From Gelidibacter sp035515035 (GTDB taxonomy: Bacteria > Bacteroidota > Bacteroidia > Flavobacteriales > Flavobacteriaceae), in assembly GCF_035515035.1 (NCBI RefSeq), contig NZ_DATJCA010000019.1, forward strand, positions 1 to 38,715: 38,715 bases of DNA. The letters are read 5' to 3'. Under the pieces are notes generated by a model that saw only the letters and a program-made list of their open reading frames with translations, ran no database searches and was not told the DNA's origin. A program made the translations under genes and the position numbers. Positions 16,680-24,146 of the stretch are shown in pieces. The stretch's first letter is position 1. Each line of letters begins with the position of its first letter.

Positions 16680-19532
16680 ATGCCTAGAAACAAAAACATC
16701 AAATCTGTACTCATTATCGGATCGGGACCAATCGTTATCGGACAAGCTTGCGAGTTTGATTATGCTGGTACCCAAGCCCTGCGCTCACTTCGAGAAGACG
16801 GTATAGAAACCATTCTAATCAATTCAAATCCGGCAACAATCATGACAGACCCTACCATGGCTGATCATGTGTATTTATTGCCGCTCACTACTAAATCAAT
16901 CATTCAAATCTTAGAGGAGCATCCGCAAATTGATGCCGTTTTGCCAACAATGGGTGGCCAAACAGCACTGAATCTATGTATTCAAGCGGATGAAAAAGGC
17001 ATCTGGAAAGATTTTGGTGTACAACTTATTGGGGTTGATATCAATGCCATAAATATTACTGAAGACCGCGAACAGTTTAGAGAATTAATGCTAAAAATTG
17101 GTGTTCCAATGGCTGCACAGGCTACGGCAACCTCTTATTTGGAAGGAAAGGAAATTGCCCAAGAGTTTGGGTTTCCATTGGTGATTAGGGCATCCTACAC
17201 CCTTGGTGGAGAGGGAGCGTCATTTGTGCATACGGAAGATCAGTTTGATGAATTACTGACACGTGGCCTAGAGGTTTCTCCTATTCATGAGGTCATGATT
17301 GACAAAGCTTTGATTGGATGGAAAGAATACGAATTGGAGTTGCTGCGCGATAAAAATGATAATGTGGTCATTATCTGTACCATTGAAAACATGGATCCCA
17401 TGGGTATCCATACAGGAGATTCCATTACGGTTGCTCCTGCAATGACCTTATCTGACACCACATTCCAACGCATGCGCGATATGGCCATTCATATGATGCG
17501 TAGTATTGGCGACTTTGCCGGTGGATGTAATGTTCAGTTTGCAGTGAGCCCAGATGAAAATGAAGATATTATTGCCATTGAAATCAATCCGCGGGTTTCC
17601 CGTTCTTCGGCGTTGGCGAGTAAGGCATCGGGGTATCCAATTGCGAAAATTGCTTCAAAATTGGCCATTGGCTATAATCTGGACGAATTGACCAACCAGA
17701 TAACAAAATCAACCTCTGCTTTATTTGAGCCGACATTGGATTATGTAGTCGTGAAAATTCCACGTTGGAATTTTGATAAATTCGAAGGTGCGGATCGCAC
17801 TTTAGGCCTTCAAATGAAGTCTGTGGGAGAAGTAATGGCCATTGGACGCTCGTTCCAAGAAGCGCTTCACAAAGCCACTCAATCTTTGGAAATAAAGCGC
17901 AACGGACTTGGTGCTGACGGGAAAGGGTATAAAACCTACGATCAAATTCTAGATAAATTAGAACATGCCAGTTGGGATCGTGTATTTGTGATTTATGATG
18001 CCATCCAAATGGGCATTCCATTGAGCCGTATCCATAAGATCACGAAAATTGATATGTGGTTTTTAAAGCAATATGAAGAATTGTATCATCTTGAAAAAGA
18101 AATCTCAACCTTTACTATTGATACCATTGAGCATGATTTGTTGTTGGAAGCCAAACAAAAAGGCTACGGAGACAGACAGATTGCGCACATGTTGAATTGT
18201 TTGGAAAGTCAGGTTTATAATAAACGTGATGAATTGAATATAAAACGTATCTATAAATTGGTAGATACATGTGCAGCCGAGTTTAAAGCACAAACACCAT
18301 ATTATTATTCGACATTTGAAAATCATGTTGAAGCTGCAGATGGCACTCTAATATCAGGGAATGAAAGTGTAGTTTCTGACAAGAAAAAGATCATCGTTTT
18401 AGGATCAGGTCCCAACCGAATTGGACAAGGGATTGAGTTCGATTATTGTTGTGTCCATGGTGTGATGGCCGCTTCAGAATGTGGATACGAAACTATTATG
18501 ATCAACTGTAATCCCGAAACGGTTTCTACAGATTTCGATATCTCTGATAAATTGTATTTTGAGCCTGTGTTCTGGGAACATATTTATGACATCATCCGTC
18601 ATGAAAAACCAGAAGGTGTCATTGTACAATTAGGTGGTCAAACTGCTTTGAAATTGGCTGAAAAGTTAGACCGTTATGGCATTAAAATTATTGGAACCAC
18701 TTATAAGTCACTTGACTTAGCTGAAGATAGAGGAAGTTTTTCAAAATTATTAAAAGAAAACGACATTCCTTATCCAGAATTTGACGTGGCTACCACGGCA
18801 GATGAAGCTTTGGCAATTTCCGATGTACTTGATTTTCCAATTTTGGTAAGACCTTCTTATGTTCTTGGTGGTCAAGGCATGAAAATTGTCATCAACAGGA
18901 AGGAACTGGAGGAGCATGTGGTGAATTTACTTCGAAAAATGCCAAATAACCAATTGCTCTTAGATCGATATTTAGATGGTGCCATTGAGGCGGAAGCTGA
19001 TGCTATCTGTGATGGTGAAAACGTGTATATCATTGGTATCATGGAACATATAGAGCCTTGTGGTGTTCACTCGGGAGATAGTAATGCAACTTTGCCTCCT
19101 TTTAATCTGGGCGAATTTGTATTGCAGCAAATAAAGGATCACACTAAAAAGATTGCCTTGGCATTAAATACAGTTGGACTGATCAACTTTCAATTTGCAA
19201 TTAAAGATGATATTGTTTACATCATTGAAGCCAACCCAAGAGCATCCAGAACCGTCCCTTTTATTGCAAAGGCCTATAAAGAACCTTATGTCAATTATGC
19301 TACTAAGGTTATGTTGGGCGAGAAGAAGGTTACAGACTTTAACTTCAATCCGCAATTGGAAGGCTTTGCTGTTAAACAACCGGTATTTTCTTTTAACAAG
19401 TTTCCAACGGTCAATAAACAATTGGGACCAGAGATGAAGAGTACTGGGGAAAGCATACTGTTTATTGACAGTTTAAAAGACGACCAATTTTATAATTTAT
19501 ACTCACGACGTAAAATGTATCTGAGTAAATAA
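16680..19532 (+). CDS. carB: Carbamoyl-phosphate synthase large subunit, lacking the C-terminal allosteric domain
   Basis: 950 residues. The protein makes carbamoyl phosphate from bicarbonate, ammonia (from CarA) and two ATP, feeding pyrimidine and arginine synthesis. Two homologous halves are clear: GSGPIVIGQACEFDYAG near residue 14 and GSGPNRIGQGIEFDYC near 571, each followed by an ATP-grasp domain (RASYTLGGEG and RPSYVLGGQG are the nucleotide loops; ENPR/EANPRASR the metal and phosphate ends). The chain stops soon after GPEMKSTGESILFIDSL, whereas enzymes of about 1070 residues continue with a methylglyoxal-synthase-like domain that binds UMP or ornithine. CarA is not nearby. A TATTTTTG box is at 16563-16570. 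Confidence 0.97.
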   Translation: MPRNKNIKSVLIIGSGPIVIGQACEFDYAGTQALRSLREDGIETILINSNPATIMTDPTMADHVYLLPLTTKSIIQILEEHPQIDAVLPTMGGQTALNLCIQADEKGIWKDFGVQLIGVDINAINITEDREQFRELMLKIGVPMAAQATATSYLEGKEIAQEFGFPLVIRASYTLGGEGASFVHTEDQFDELLTRGLEVSPIHEVMIDKALIGWKEYELELLRDKNDNVVIICTIENMDPMGIHTGDSITVAPAMTLSDTTFQRMRDMAIHMMRSIGDFAGGCNVQFAVSPDENEDIIAIEINPRVSRSSALASKASGYPIAKIASKLAIGYNLDELTNQITKSTSALFEPTLDYVVVKIPRWNFDKFEGADRTLGLQMKSVGEVMAIGRSFQEALHKATQSLEIKRNGLGADGKGYKTYDQILDKLEHASWDRVFVIYDAIQMGIPLSRIHKITKIDMWFLKQYEELYHLEKEISTFTIDTIEHDLLLEAKQKGYGDRQIAHMLNCLESQVYNKRDELNIKRIYKLVDTCAAEFKAQTPYYYSTFENHVEAADGTLISGNESVVSDKKKIIVLGSGPNRIGQGIEFDYCCVHGVMAASECGYETIMINCNPETVSTDFDISDKLYFEPVFWEHIYDIIRHEKPEGVIVQLGGQTALKLAEKLDRYGIKIIGTTYKSLDLAEDRGSFSKLLKENDIPYPEFDVATTADEALAISDVLDFPILVRPSYVLGGQGMKIVINRKELEEHVVNLLRKMPNNQLLLDRYLDGAIEAEADAICDGENVYIIGIMEHIEPCGVHSGDSNATLPPFNLGEFVLQQIKDHTKKIALALNTVGLINFQFAIKDDIVYIIEANPRASRTVPFIAKAYKEPYVNYATKVMLGEKKVTDFNFNPQLEGFAVKQPVFSFNKFPTVNKQLGPEMKSTGESILFIDSLKDDQFYNLYSRRKMYLSK

Positions 19533-19612
19533 CGAGACGTCAATTTTTTTTACAACACGATGGTTTGCCTGTGAAACGTTTGGTAAACATTAAAATGTGA
19601 AATTTATGGAAA

Positions 19613-19643
19613 GGCCATCAACACGTGTTGATGGCTTTTTTTA
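19613..19643. terminator. Bidirectional terminator after carB
   Basis: A perfect 22-base palindrome (GCCATCAACAC with GTGTTGATGGC) is followed by T7 on the plus strand and has A/T-rich flanks on the minus strand. It separates carB from the convergent DUF3307 gene and overlaps the latter's stop. Confidence 0.9.
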
Positions 19644-20354
19644 TGATAGTAATGGAATACTTACCAAATACAGAAGTCCGATTAAAATGGCAATCCCAAA
19701 ACTGATCAGGGTTCCAATCAAGATGTATTCGGTCAATTTACGCTCTTTTGATTCCCTAAGATCCCCAAATCTGAAAACCGATTTTGCCGTAATCAAAAAT
19801 CCTACCGCTTCCCAATGATCGAAAATCACAAAGATAAATACCAAGACACGTTCTAAAATGCCAATATACTTTCCAGCATCCTTAAGCGATTCATTCCCTT
19901 CCACGATCTTTGAAATGTTCCATTTTAAAAAGATCGTTTTCATAATGATGGATACGGGAATGGTCAAAAATAACACACAGGTGAGTAGCAAGAGGGTATG
20001 TGAGGTCAACAAATGATCCAAACTAAAGTCTTTGCCAATAAATAACCAATAGACCACCAAAATTACTAGAAGATGTAAAAATTGATCCACAAAGAATAGA
20101 AGTCGTTTTGTTTTCTTCTGTTGTAACATCAGCTTTAAGGCATCAATTATAAAATGTGAGCCCCCGATGATGAGAATTATTGGCCATTTTGTAACATCCC
20201 AAAGGAGCAAAAACAATAAAACAATATGAATTAAAACATGGAGATAGAGCTTTGGAGATCTCAATGTCTTTTTTTCCTTTTCTTTAATCCAAGATGTTGG
20301 TTGAAGGAAAAAATCACCAATGAGATGTGCGAGTATGAGTTTTATGAGTATCAT
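19641..20354 (-). CDS. DUF3307 multi-pass membrane protein
   Basis: 237 residues with six or so hydrophobic segments (about 2-18, 37-52, 57-73, 88-106, 117-137, 165-190, 211-234). It matches DUF3307, whose function is not established. Acidic and histidine residues recur in and next to the membrane segments: His10 and Asp14 (AHLIGDFFLQ), His39 and His43 (LHVLIH), His67 and Asp71 (SHFIID), Asp90 and His94 (DQFLH). Such a pattern resembles intramembrane metal-dependent hydrolases (inference). The ATG overlaps the stop of satD by four bases (ATGA), so the two are coupled. The stop lies inside the bidirectional terminator stem. Confidence 0.85.
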   Translation of the reverse strand: MILIKLILAHLIGDFFLQPTSWIKEKEKKTLRSPKLYLHVLIHIVLLFLLLWDVTKWPIILIIGGSHFIIDALKLMLQQKKTKRLLFFVDQFLHLLVILVVYWLFIGKDFSLDHLLTSHTLLLLTCVLFLTIPVSIIMKTIFLKWNISKIVEGNESLKDAGKYIGILERVLVFIFVIFDHWEAVGFLITAKSVFRFGDLRESKERKLTEYILIGTLISFGIAILIGLLYLVSIPLLS

Positions 20355-20968
20355 GCCTGTAGTTGTTTTATTTTTTGGCGGTAATGCTGTTCCAACTGCA
20401 TAATAAGTTCTAAATGGGCGCGCTTTTGTCTGCTGCTCACTGCATTTTGGTTGATGCCTATAAGTTTGCCAAGTTCTTCCTGTAAGGCATTTGGTTGCTC
20501 AATATATAACTTTACAATTTCTGCCGAATTAGTGGTCCAATGATCCATTATGGTCAAAGCCAATTTCAAGTAGAGATTGAGTTCTTGGTTCAATTGTTCG
20601 TTTGTGGTTTTGATCTTGAGGTTGACTTTTTCCTTTTTTAGATTTTCTAATGTATCGCCAGAAAATTGAAAGGCTTCCCCATTGGATTCCACTACCGTTT
20701 TACCAGTAAATGATTTTTCTCCAATCCCTATAGCAATGCGTACATCCAAACCCTTGATGGTCTTTAAGCAAGCTTTGATGTAGATGGCAGCTTTCAGGCT
20801 TTCGCCAACGTCTTCCAATTCCAATTGAAAACTGTCACCTCTATAAATTTCCCATTGGGAAGGATTTTTTGAGCAGAGGCTTAACGCTTCCTTCAAAGTA
20901 GAAAGCCAGACCTCAGGATTTTTAACGGATCGCGATCTGATGATATCTCCTGTCAATATACTTGTCAT
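20351..20968 (-). CDS. SatD family protein: nucleotide-cyclase-like domain plus helix-turn-helix
   Basis: 205 residues, cytoplasmic. It matches the SatD family, named after a gene of the Streptococcus mutans sat (secretion and acid tolerance) operon; molecular function is not established. My reading of the N-terminal 115 residues is a class III cyclase-like palm domain: ILTGDIIRS (Asp8), IYRGDSFQLEL (Asp45), VRIAIGIGEK (77-86) and NGEAFQFSGDTLENLKK (96-112) echo the FxDI, GDxxxA, RIGIHTGE and GxxVNxAxRL signatures. Residues 145-187 (SAEIVKLYIE...LGKLIGINQNAVSSRQKRA) look like a helix-turn-helix. It would therefore be a DNA-binding sensor. Three operator-like palindromes precede it. Confidence 0.8.
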   Translation of the reverse strand: MTSILTGDIIRSRSVKNPEVWLSTLKEALSLCSKNPSQWEIYRGDSFQLELEDVGESLKAAIYIKACLKTIKGLDVRIAIGIGEKSFTGKTVVESNGEAFQFSGDTLENLKKEKVNLKIKTTNEQLNQELNLYLKLALTIMDHWTTNSAEIVKLYIEQPNALQEELGKLIGINQNAVSSRQKRAHLELIMQLEQHYRQKIKQLQA

Positions 20969-20990
20969 AAAATGTGTTTAATGTGATTTG

Positions 20991-21070
20991 ATTATCATCT
21001 AATCTTATGATAATTTCAATTATCACGTATTTAAATGATATATTTAATTATCATCATATTGAGTGATATT
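20991..21070 (-). promoter_or_regulatory. Array of three 24-bp inverted repeats, 28-bp period (satD operator)
   Basis: Three units ATTATCAT-N8-ATGATAAT (20991-21014), ATTATCAC-N8-ATGATATA (21019-21042) and ATTATCAT-N8-GTGATATT (21047-21070) follow one another with four-base gaps (TTCA, TTTA). Half-sites thus start at intervals of 16, 12, 16, 12 and 16 bases. The array begins 23 bases from the satD start codon and ends directly at the -7 box, so it covers the transcription start and leader. A repressor bound here would block satD-DUF3307. SatD itself, with its helix-turn-helix, is the obvious candidate (inference). Confidence 0.8.
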
Positions 21071-21101
21071 CAAATATATTGCATATTTCCGAGATAAACA
21101 A
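21071..21101 (-). promoter_or_regulatory. Promoter of satD-DUF3307: TTTG/TATATTTG
   Basis: On the minus strand TTG (21101-21099, as TTTG with 21102) and TATATTTG (21078-21071) are 20 bases apart, a full match to the flavobacterial consensus. Start near 21064 falls inside the third palindrome of the operator array. Confidence 0.72.
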
Positions 21102-21105
21102 ATCC

Positions 21106-21672
21106 TCATAGCATCACCTTAACCTTATAAGCTTTCAATATATGTAAATAGTCGTGTGGCGAAAAATCTCTTTTCTCAAATTCTTCATGTCTCAAGTGTT
21201 TCATCTCAGTTCGTTTTAGGCACTTCAAAAAACGCCTTATTTCATGTTTATCGTTGATGATCAATCCTGGAACTTCAACAGAATTCCCTTTATCATCCTT
21301 GGCAACCATCGTAAAATATGAAGAATTGCAATGCTTTATCTCGCCAGTCCGAATGTTTTCCGCCTCCACACGTATGCCCACGACCATGGAAGTATTGCCT
21401 ACATAATTAATAGACGCCTTCATGGTTACCAACTCACCAATTTCAATGGGGTTCAAGAAATCAACGGTATCAACGGAAGCCGTAACACAATAAGTTTTGG
21501 AGTGTTTTGACGCACACGCAAAGGCAATCTGGTCCATTAAATTGAGAATGTAACCACCATGGATTTTTCCATTAAAGTTAGAATTAGAGGGTAGCATCAA
21601 CTCTGAAATTAAGATTCTAGAGTCATCTACTTTTTTAAATTTTGTCTCGTCTTGCCTCTTATTCGTCATCAT
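21106..21672 (-). CDS. Acyl-CoA thioesterase, hotdog fold
   Basis: 188 residues. Hydrolyses acyl-CoA to free acid and CoA, modulating fatty acid pools in the cytoplasm. Hotdog marks: NFNGKIHGGYILNLMDQIAF (the helix with the active-site region), CVTASVDTVDFLNPIEIGEL and KASINYVGNTSMVVGIRVEAE, as in the YciA/ACOT group. The C-terminal 50 residues (from NDKHEIRRFLKC) are a helical, charged extension beyond the hotdog domain. The annotated ATG overlaps the end of rmuC by 14 bases; the next ATG (second codon) gives 11. The gene is in one operon with rmuC, while satD behind it has its own promoter. Confidence 0.9.
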   Translation of the reverse strand: MMTNKRQDETKFKKVDDSRILISELMLPSNSNFNGKIHGGYILNLMDQIAFACASKHSKTYCVTASVDTVDFLNPIEIGELVTMKASINYVGNTSMVVGIRVEAENIRTGEIKHCNSSYFTMVAKDDKGNSVEVPGLIINDKHEIRRFLKCLKRTEMKHLRHEEFEKRDFSPHDYLHILKAYKVKVML

Positions 21673-23044
21673 TGGCGCGTTTTAAAAGTTTTTCGTTTTG
21701 TTGTTTACTGGCCTTTGCACCAAGTGCTTTTAGGGTTTCCACCCGTGTGATCAAATTTCCTTTTCCTGTTAATTTGACCATGGCGCTGTCATAAGATTTT
21801 TGAACCGTTCCTATCTGATTCCCAACTTTGATCAATTCCTCCGTTAAGTTTACAAACGAATCATATAGTCTACCTGCTTGCGTGGCTATAGCAATGGCAT
21901 TTGCCTTTTGCTTCTCGTTTTGCCACATACTGTCAATGGTTTTTAAAACGGCAAGTAGGGTAGTAGGTGTCACGATGATGATGTTTTTATCAAAAGCATC
22001 ACTGTACAAGGCAGGATATTCCATTGAAGCGATGGCAAAGGCAGATTCGATAGGGATGAAAAGCAATACAAAGTCCGGACTTTCCATATCATAGAGTTGG
22101 TGATAATTCTTTTCTCCCAATTCCCTGACGTGTTTTCTAACGGATATTAAATGGTTTTTCAAGTGGGTAGAGCGTTCTGATTCGTCAACTTCATTTATAT
22201 ACCGTTCATATGCAATTAACGGTACTTTTGAATCAACGATCATCTTTTTATCCCCTGGCAAAGAAATGACCACATCAGGTAGCACGCGTTTGCCTTCTTC
22301 AGTCATAAAACTTTGCTGTACAAAATACTCACTGTCTTTTTGAAGCCCGCTGCGTTCCAAAACACGTTCCAATACCAATTCTCCCCAATTTCCCTGCATC
22401 TTAGTGTCGCCTTTCAGTGCTTTGGTCAAATTGGTGGTCTCTTTGCTCATTTGCTCATTGAGTTCTTTTAAACCAATGATCTGGCGACGCAAATCGGCAC
22501 TTCTGGTGATGTCTTCCTTATTGGTTTCTTCCACGCGCTTTTCAAAATGCTGTATTTTTTCCTGTAAAGGTTTTAAGATCGCATCTATATTTTCTTTATT
22601 CTGTGTGGTGAATTTGGTCGATTTTTCATCAAGAATTTTGTTGGCTAAATTTTCAAACTCTATGGCGAATTTTTCCTGTAATTTTTCTACTTCAGCTTTC
22701 TGTTCTTGATTTTTAAGAAATAGATTTTCAAAATCGGCATTTTTACGCGTCAATTCAGTGTTTAGGAATTCCTTATCCCTGCGGATGAATTCGCGATCTT
22801 TTTCAATATTAATTATGGATTCTTTAAGGGAACTGATTTGGGTTTCACTTCTCTGTTCAATTTTCTGTACCTCTAAATCATGCTGTACTCGCGAATCCTG
22901 AAGCTGTTGCTGCAGATTCACAAGACGTTCCTCAAGCGTACTTTGCAGGCCTCTACTTTTAAGTTTACTGATGGTAATGCCAATATAGAAGCCAATTCCG
23001 GCAGAAATAATAATGGTGATAATAAGGATAATGCTGTCGTTCAT
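21659..23044 (-). CDS. rmuC: DNA recombination protein RmuC
   Basis: 461 residues. RmuC limits inversions between short repeats in E. coli and is taken to be a nuclease-type protein anchored in the membrane. A single N-terminal helix (about 4-24) is followed by a long coiled coil (about 30-200, with heptads such as LEERLVNLQQQLQDSRVQ). The RmuC core then has GNWGELVLERVLERSGL, DVVISLPGDKKMIVDSKVPLIAYERY and VTPTTLLAVLKTI, which are typical of the family and resemble PD-(D/E)xK nucleases. Its last 14 bases overlap the thioesterase start, implying one transcript. A TATCTTTG box lies just before the ATG. Confidence 0.95.
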   Translation of the reverse strand: MNDSIILIITIIISAGIGFYIGITISKLKSRGLQSTLEERLVNLQQQLQDSRVQHDLEVQKIEQRSETQISSLKESIINIEKDREFIRRDKEFLNTELTRKNADFENLFLKNQEQKAEVEKLQEKFAIEFENLANKILDEKSTKFTTQNKENIDAILKPLQEKIQHFEKRVEETNKEDITRSADLRRQIIGLKELNEQMSKETTNLTKALKGDTKMQGNWGELVLERVLERSGLQKDSEYFVQQSFMTEEGKRVLPDVVISLPGDKKMIVDSKVPLIAYERYINEVDESERSTHLKNHLISVRKHVRELGEKNYHQLYDMESPDFVLLFIPIESAFAIASMEYPALYSDAFDKNIIIVTPTTLLAVLKTIDSMWQNEKQKANAIAIATQAGRLYDSFVNLTEELIKVGNQIGTVQKSYDSAMVKLTGKGNLITRVETLKALGAKASKQQNEKLLKRANDDE

Positions 23045-23064
23045 TTAAAAATAGTGAGTTTTAT

Positions 23065-23072
23065 CAAAGATA
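23065..23072 (-). promoter_or_regulatory. -7 box TATCTTTG of rmuC
   Basis: TATCTTTG reads on the minus strand 20 bases before the rmuC ATG, which would leave a leader of roughly 14 bases. No -33 TTG is seen at the right distance. Confidence 0.45.
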
Positions 23073-23141
23073 GATTTTTTTTTGAAAGAAGGAGGAAAGC
23101 TGGAAGCGCAGAGCTAGTTGCAAGGAGTTGGAAGTGCGGAA

Positions 23142-23243
23142 TTGAAATTGACATTGACATTGAAGTTGAAGTTGAAGTTGAAGTTGAAGATGAAGATGAA
23201 GTTGAAGTTGAAGTTGAAGATGAAGTTGAAGATGAAGATGAAG
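23142..23243. repeat. Hexanucleotide tandem repeat (TTGAAG/ATGAAG), 17 units
   Basis: Seventeen consecutive 6-bp units from 23142: TTGAAA, TTGACA twice, then mixtures of TTGAAG and ATGAAG, ending before TTGCCC. It lies in the 306-base gap between btuD and rmuC, outside both genes. On the plus strand the array is an open frame encoding alternating Glu-Val/Glu-Asp, but I treat that as a by-product of the repeat. Length variation by slippage is expected. Confidence 0.93.
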
Positions 23244-23308
23244 TTGCCCGCCTGAATGACAGCGTTGGGAAGGAAGTTTAAATTGACACGGAACACCTGA
23301 ATATGAAC

Positions 23309-23350
23309 ACTGCCTACTGCATACTGAACACTGCCAACTGAATACTGCAA
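23309..23350. repeat. Degenerate heptanucleotide tandem repeat ACTGNNN, six units
   Basis: Six 7-bp units ACTGCCT, ACTGCAT, ACTGAAC, ACTGCCA, ACTGAAT, ACTGCAA run up to one base before the btuD stop codon. A second tandem repeat of different period sits only 65 bases away. The units share the core ACTG and drift in the last three bases. Confidence 0.85.
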
Positions 23351-23351
23351 T

Positions 23352-24146
23352 CTACTTTTTAACTCTAAATGTTCCCGTATTTTCATCAAAAGCAATTAGA
23401 TCTTTAGGGAACAAGGTATTGAAAGTTCCATTTGAAATGAGCTGGCATGGTTGTCCTGAGACGACTCCGTTTTCGTTCATCACAATAATGGTGTCACACA
23501 ATTGAATGATCAGATCAATTTCATGCGAAGAAAACAGAATCGTTTTCCCAGTGTCTTTCGCTAATTTCTGGAGCAGTTTTAAAATATATGCCTTGTGGTA
23601 CATATCCAGATGTGTGGTGGGTTCATCTAAAATGATCAAGTCGGTGTCTTGGGCCAAAGCACGCGCAATCATTACTTTCTGGAGTTGCCCATCGCTTAAT
23701 TCGAAGCATTTTTTGGTTTTTAGTGCTTCAACATTCGTTTGAACCAACGCTTTATTGGTGATGGCAATATCTTCCGGAGATAATTTTCCCATCCAATTGG
23801 TATAGGGTTGCCGCCCTAAAGCCACCAATTCAAAAACGGAGAGATTTTTTGAAGCAATTTGCTCTGTAAGTACCAAACTCAATTGTTTTGCCAAGTCAAT
23901 GGGCTCATAATCCAAAACCGATTTGGAATTAATGTAAATCTCACCAGATAAAGGTTTTTGAACATTGGTCAGCGTCCGTAAAAGAGTGGATTTCCCAATG
24001 CCATTGGCGCCCACTAGTCCTACCAATTGCCCTTTTTCCAAAATAATATTGATGGTATCGGCTATGATCATTGCGCCCTTTTTGGAAGCATAGCCGATAG
24101 AAAGATTTTTTGTTTCGAGGACGATATGTGGTTGGGCTTTTGTCAC
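23352..24146 (-). CDS. btuD: Iron/cobalamin ABC transporter ATP-binding protein (BtuD/FecE type)
   Basis: 264 residues. It powers inner-membrane import with a FecCD-type permease. Walker A GANGIGKST (46-54), signature LSDGQ (150-154), Walker B LIILDEP (170-176) and H-loop in FSSHEID complete the ATPase. Compared with BtuD/FhuC the spacing is normal; the signature has D for G in LSGGQ, a common variant in this family. The permease and binding protein genes lie upstream on the same strand, but a 414-base gap separates it from btuC. The B12 assignment rests on the divergent riboswitch-BtuB genes; siderophore use cannot be excluded. Confidence 0.87.
   Translation of the reverse strand: MTKAQPHIVLETKNLSIGYASKKGAMIIADTINIILEKGQLVGLVGANGIGKSTLLRTLTNVQKPLSGEIYINSKSVLDYEPIDLAKQLSLVLTEQIASKNLSVFELVALGRQPYTNWMGKLSPEDIAITNKALVQTNVEALKTKKCFELSDGQLQKVMIARALAQDTDLIILDEPTTHLDMYHKAYILKLLQKLAKDTGKTILFSSHEIDLIIQLCDTIIVMNENGVVSGQPCQLISNGTFNTLFPKDLIAFDENTGTFRVKK

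Noticed and set aside
17584..18021. 145-codon frame antisense to carB
   Set aside because: Shadow of a strongly conserved coding region; composition rich in Ser, Trp and His as expected for an antisense reading.
22880..23281. Plus-strand frame with a long Glu-Val/Glu-Asp tail
   Set aside because: Begins antisense to rmuC and is extended only by the hexanucleotide repeat, which is open in several frames.
23142..23350. CRISPR-like repetition
   Set aside because: The repeats are contiguous 6- and 7-bp units with no spacers, and there are no cas genes.
23114..23395. Minus-strand frame with Phe-Asn/Phe-Ile repeats
   Set aside because: Translation of the same microsatellite on the other strand, running out of the btuD end in a different frame.
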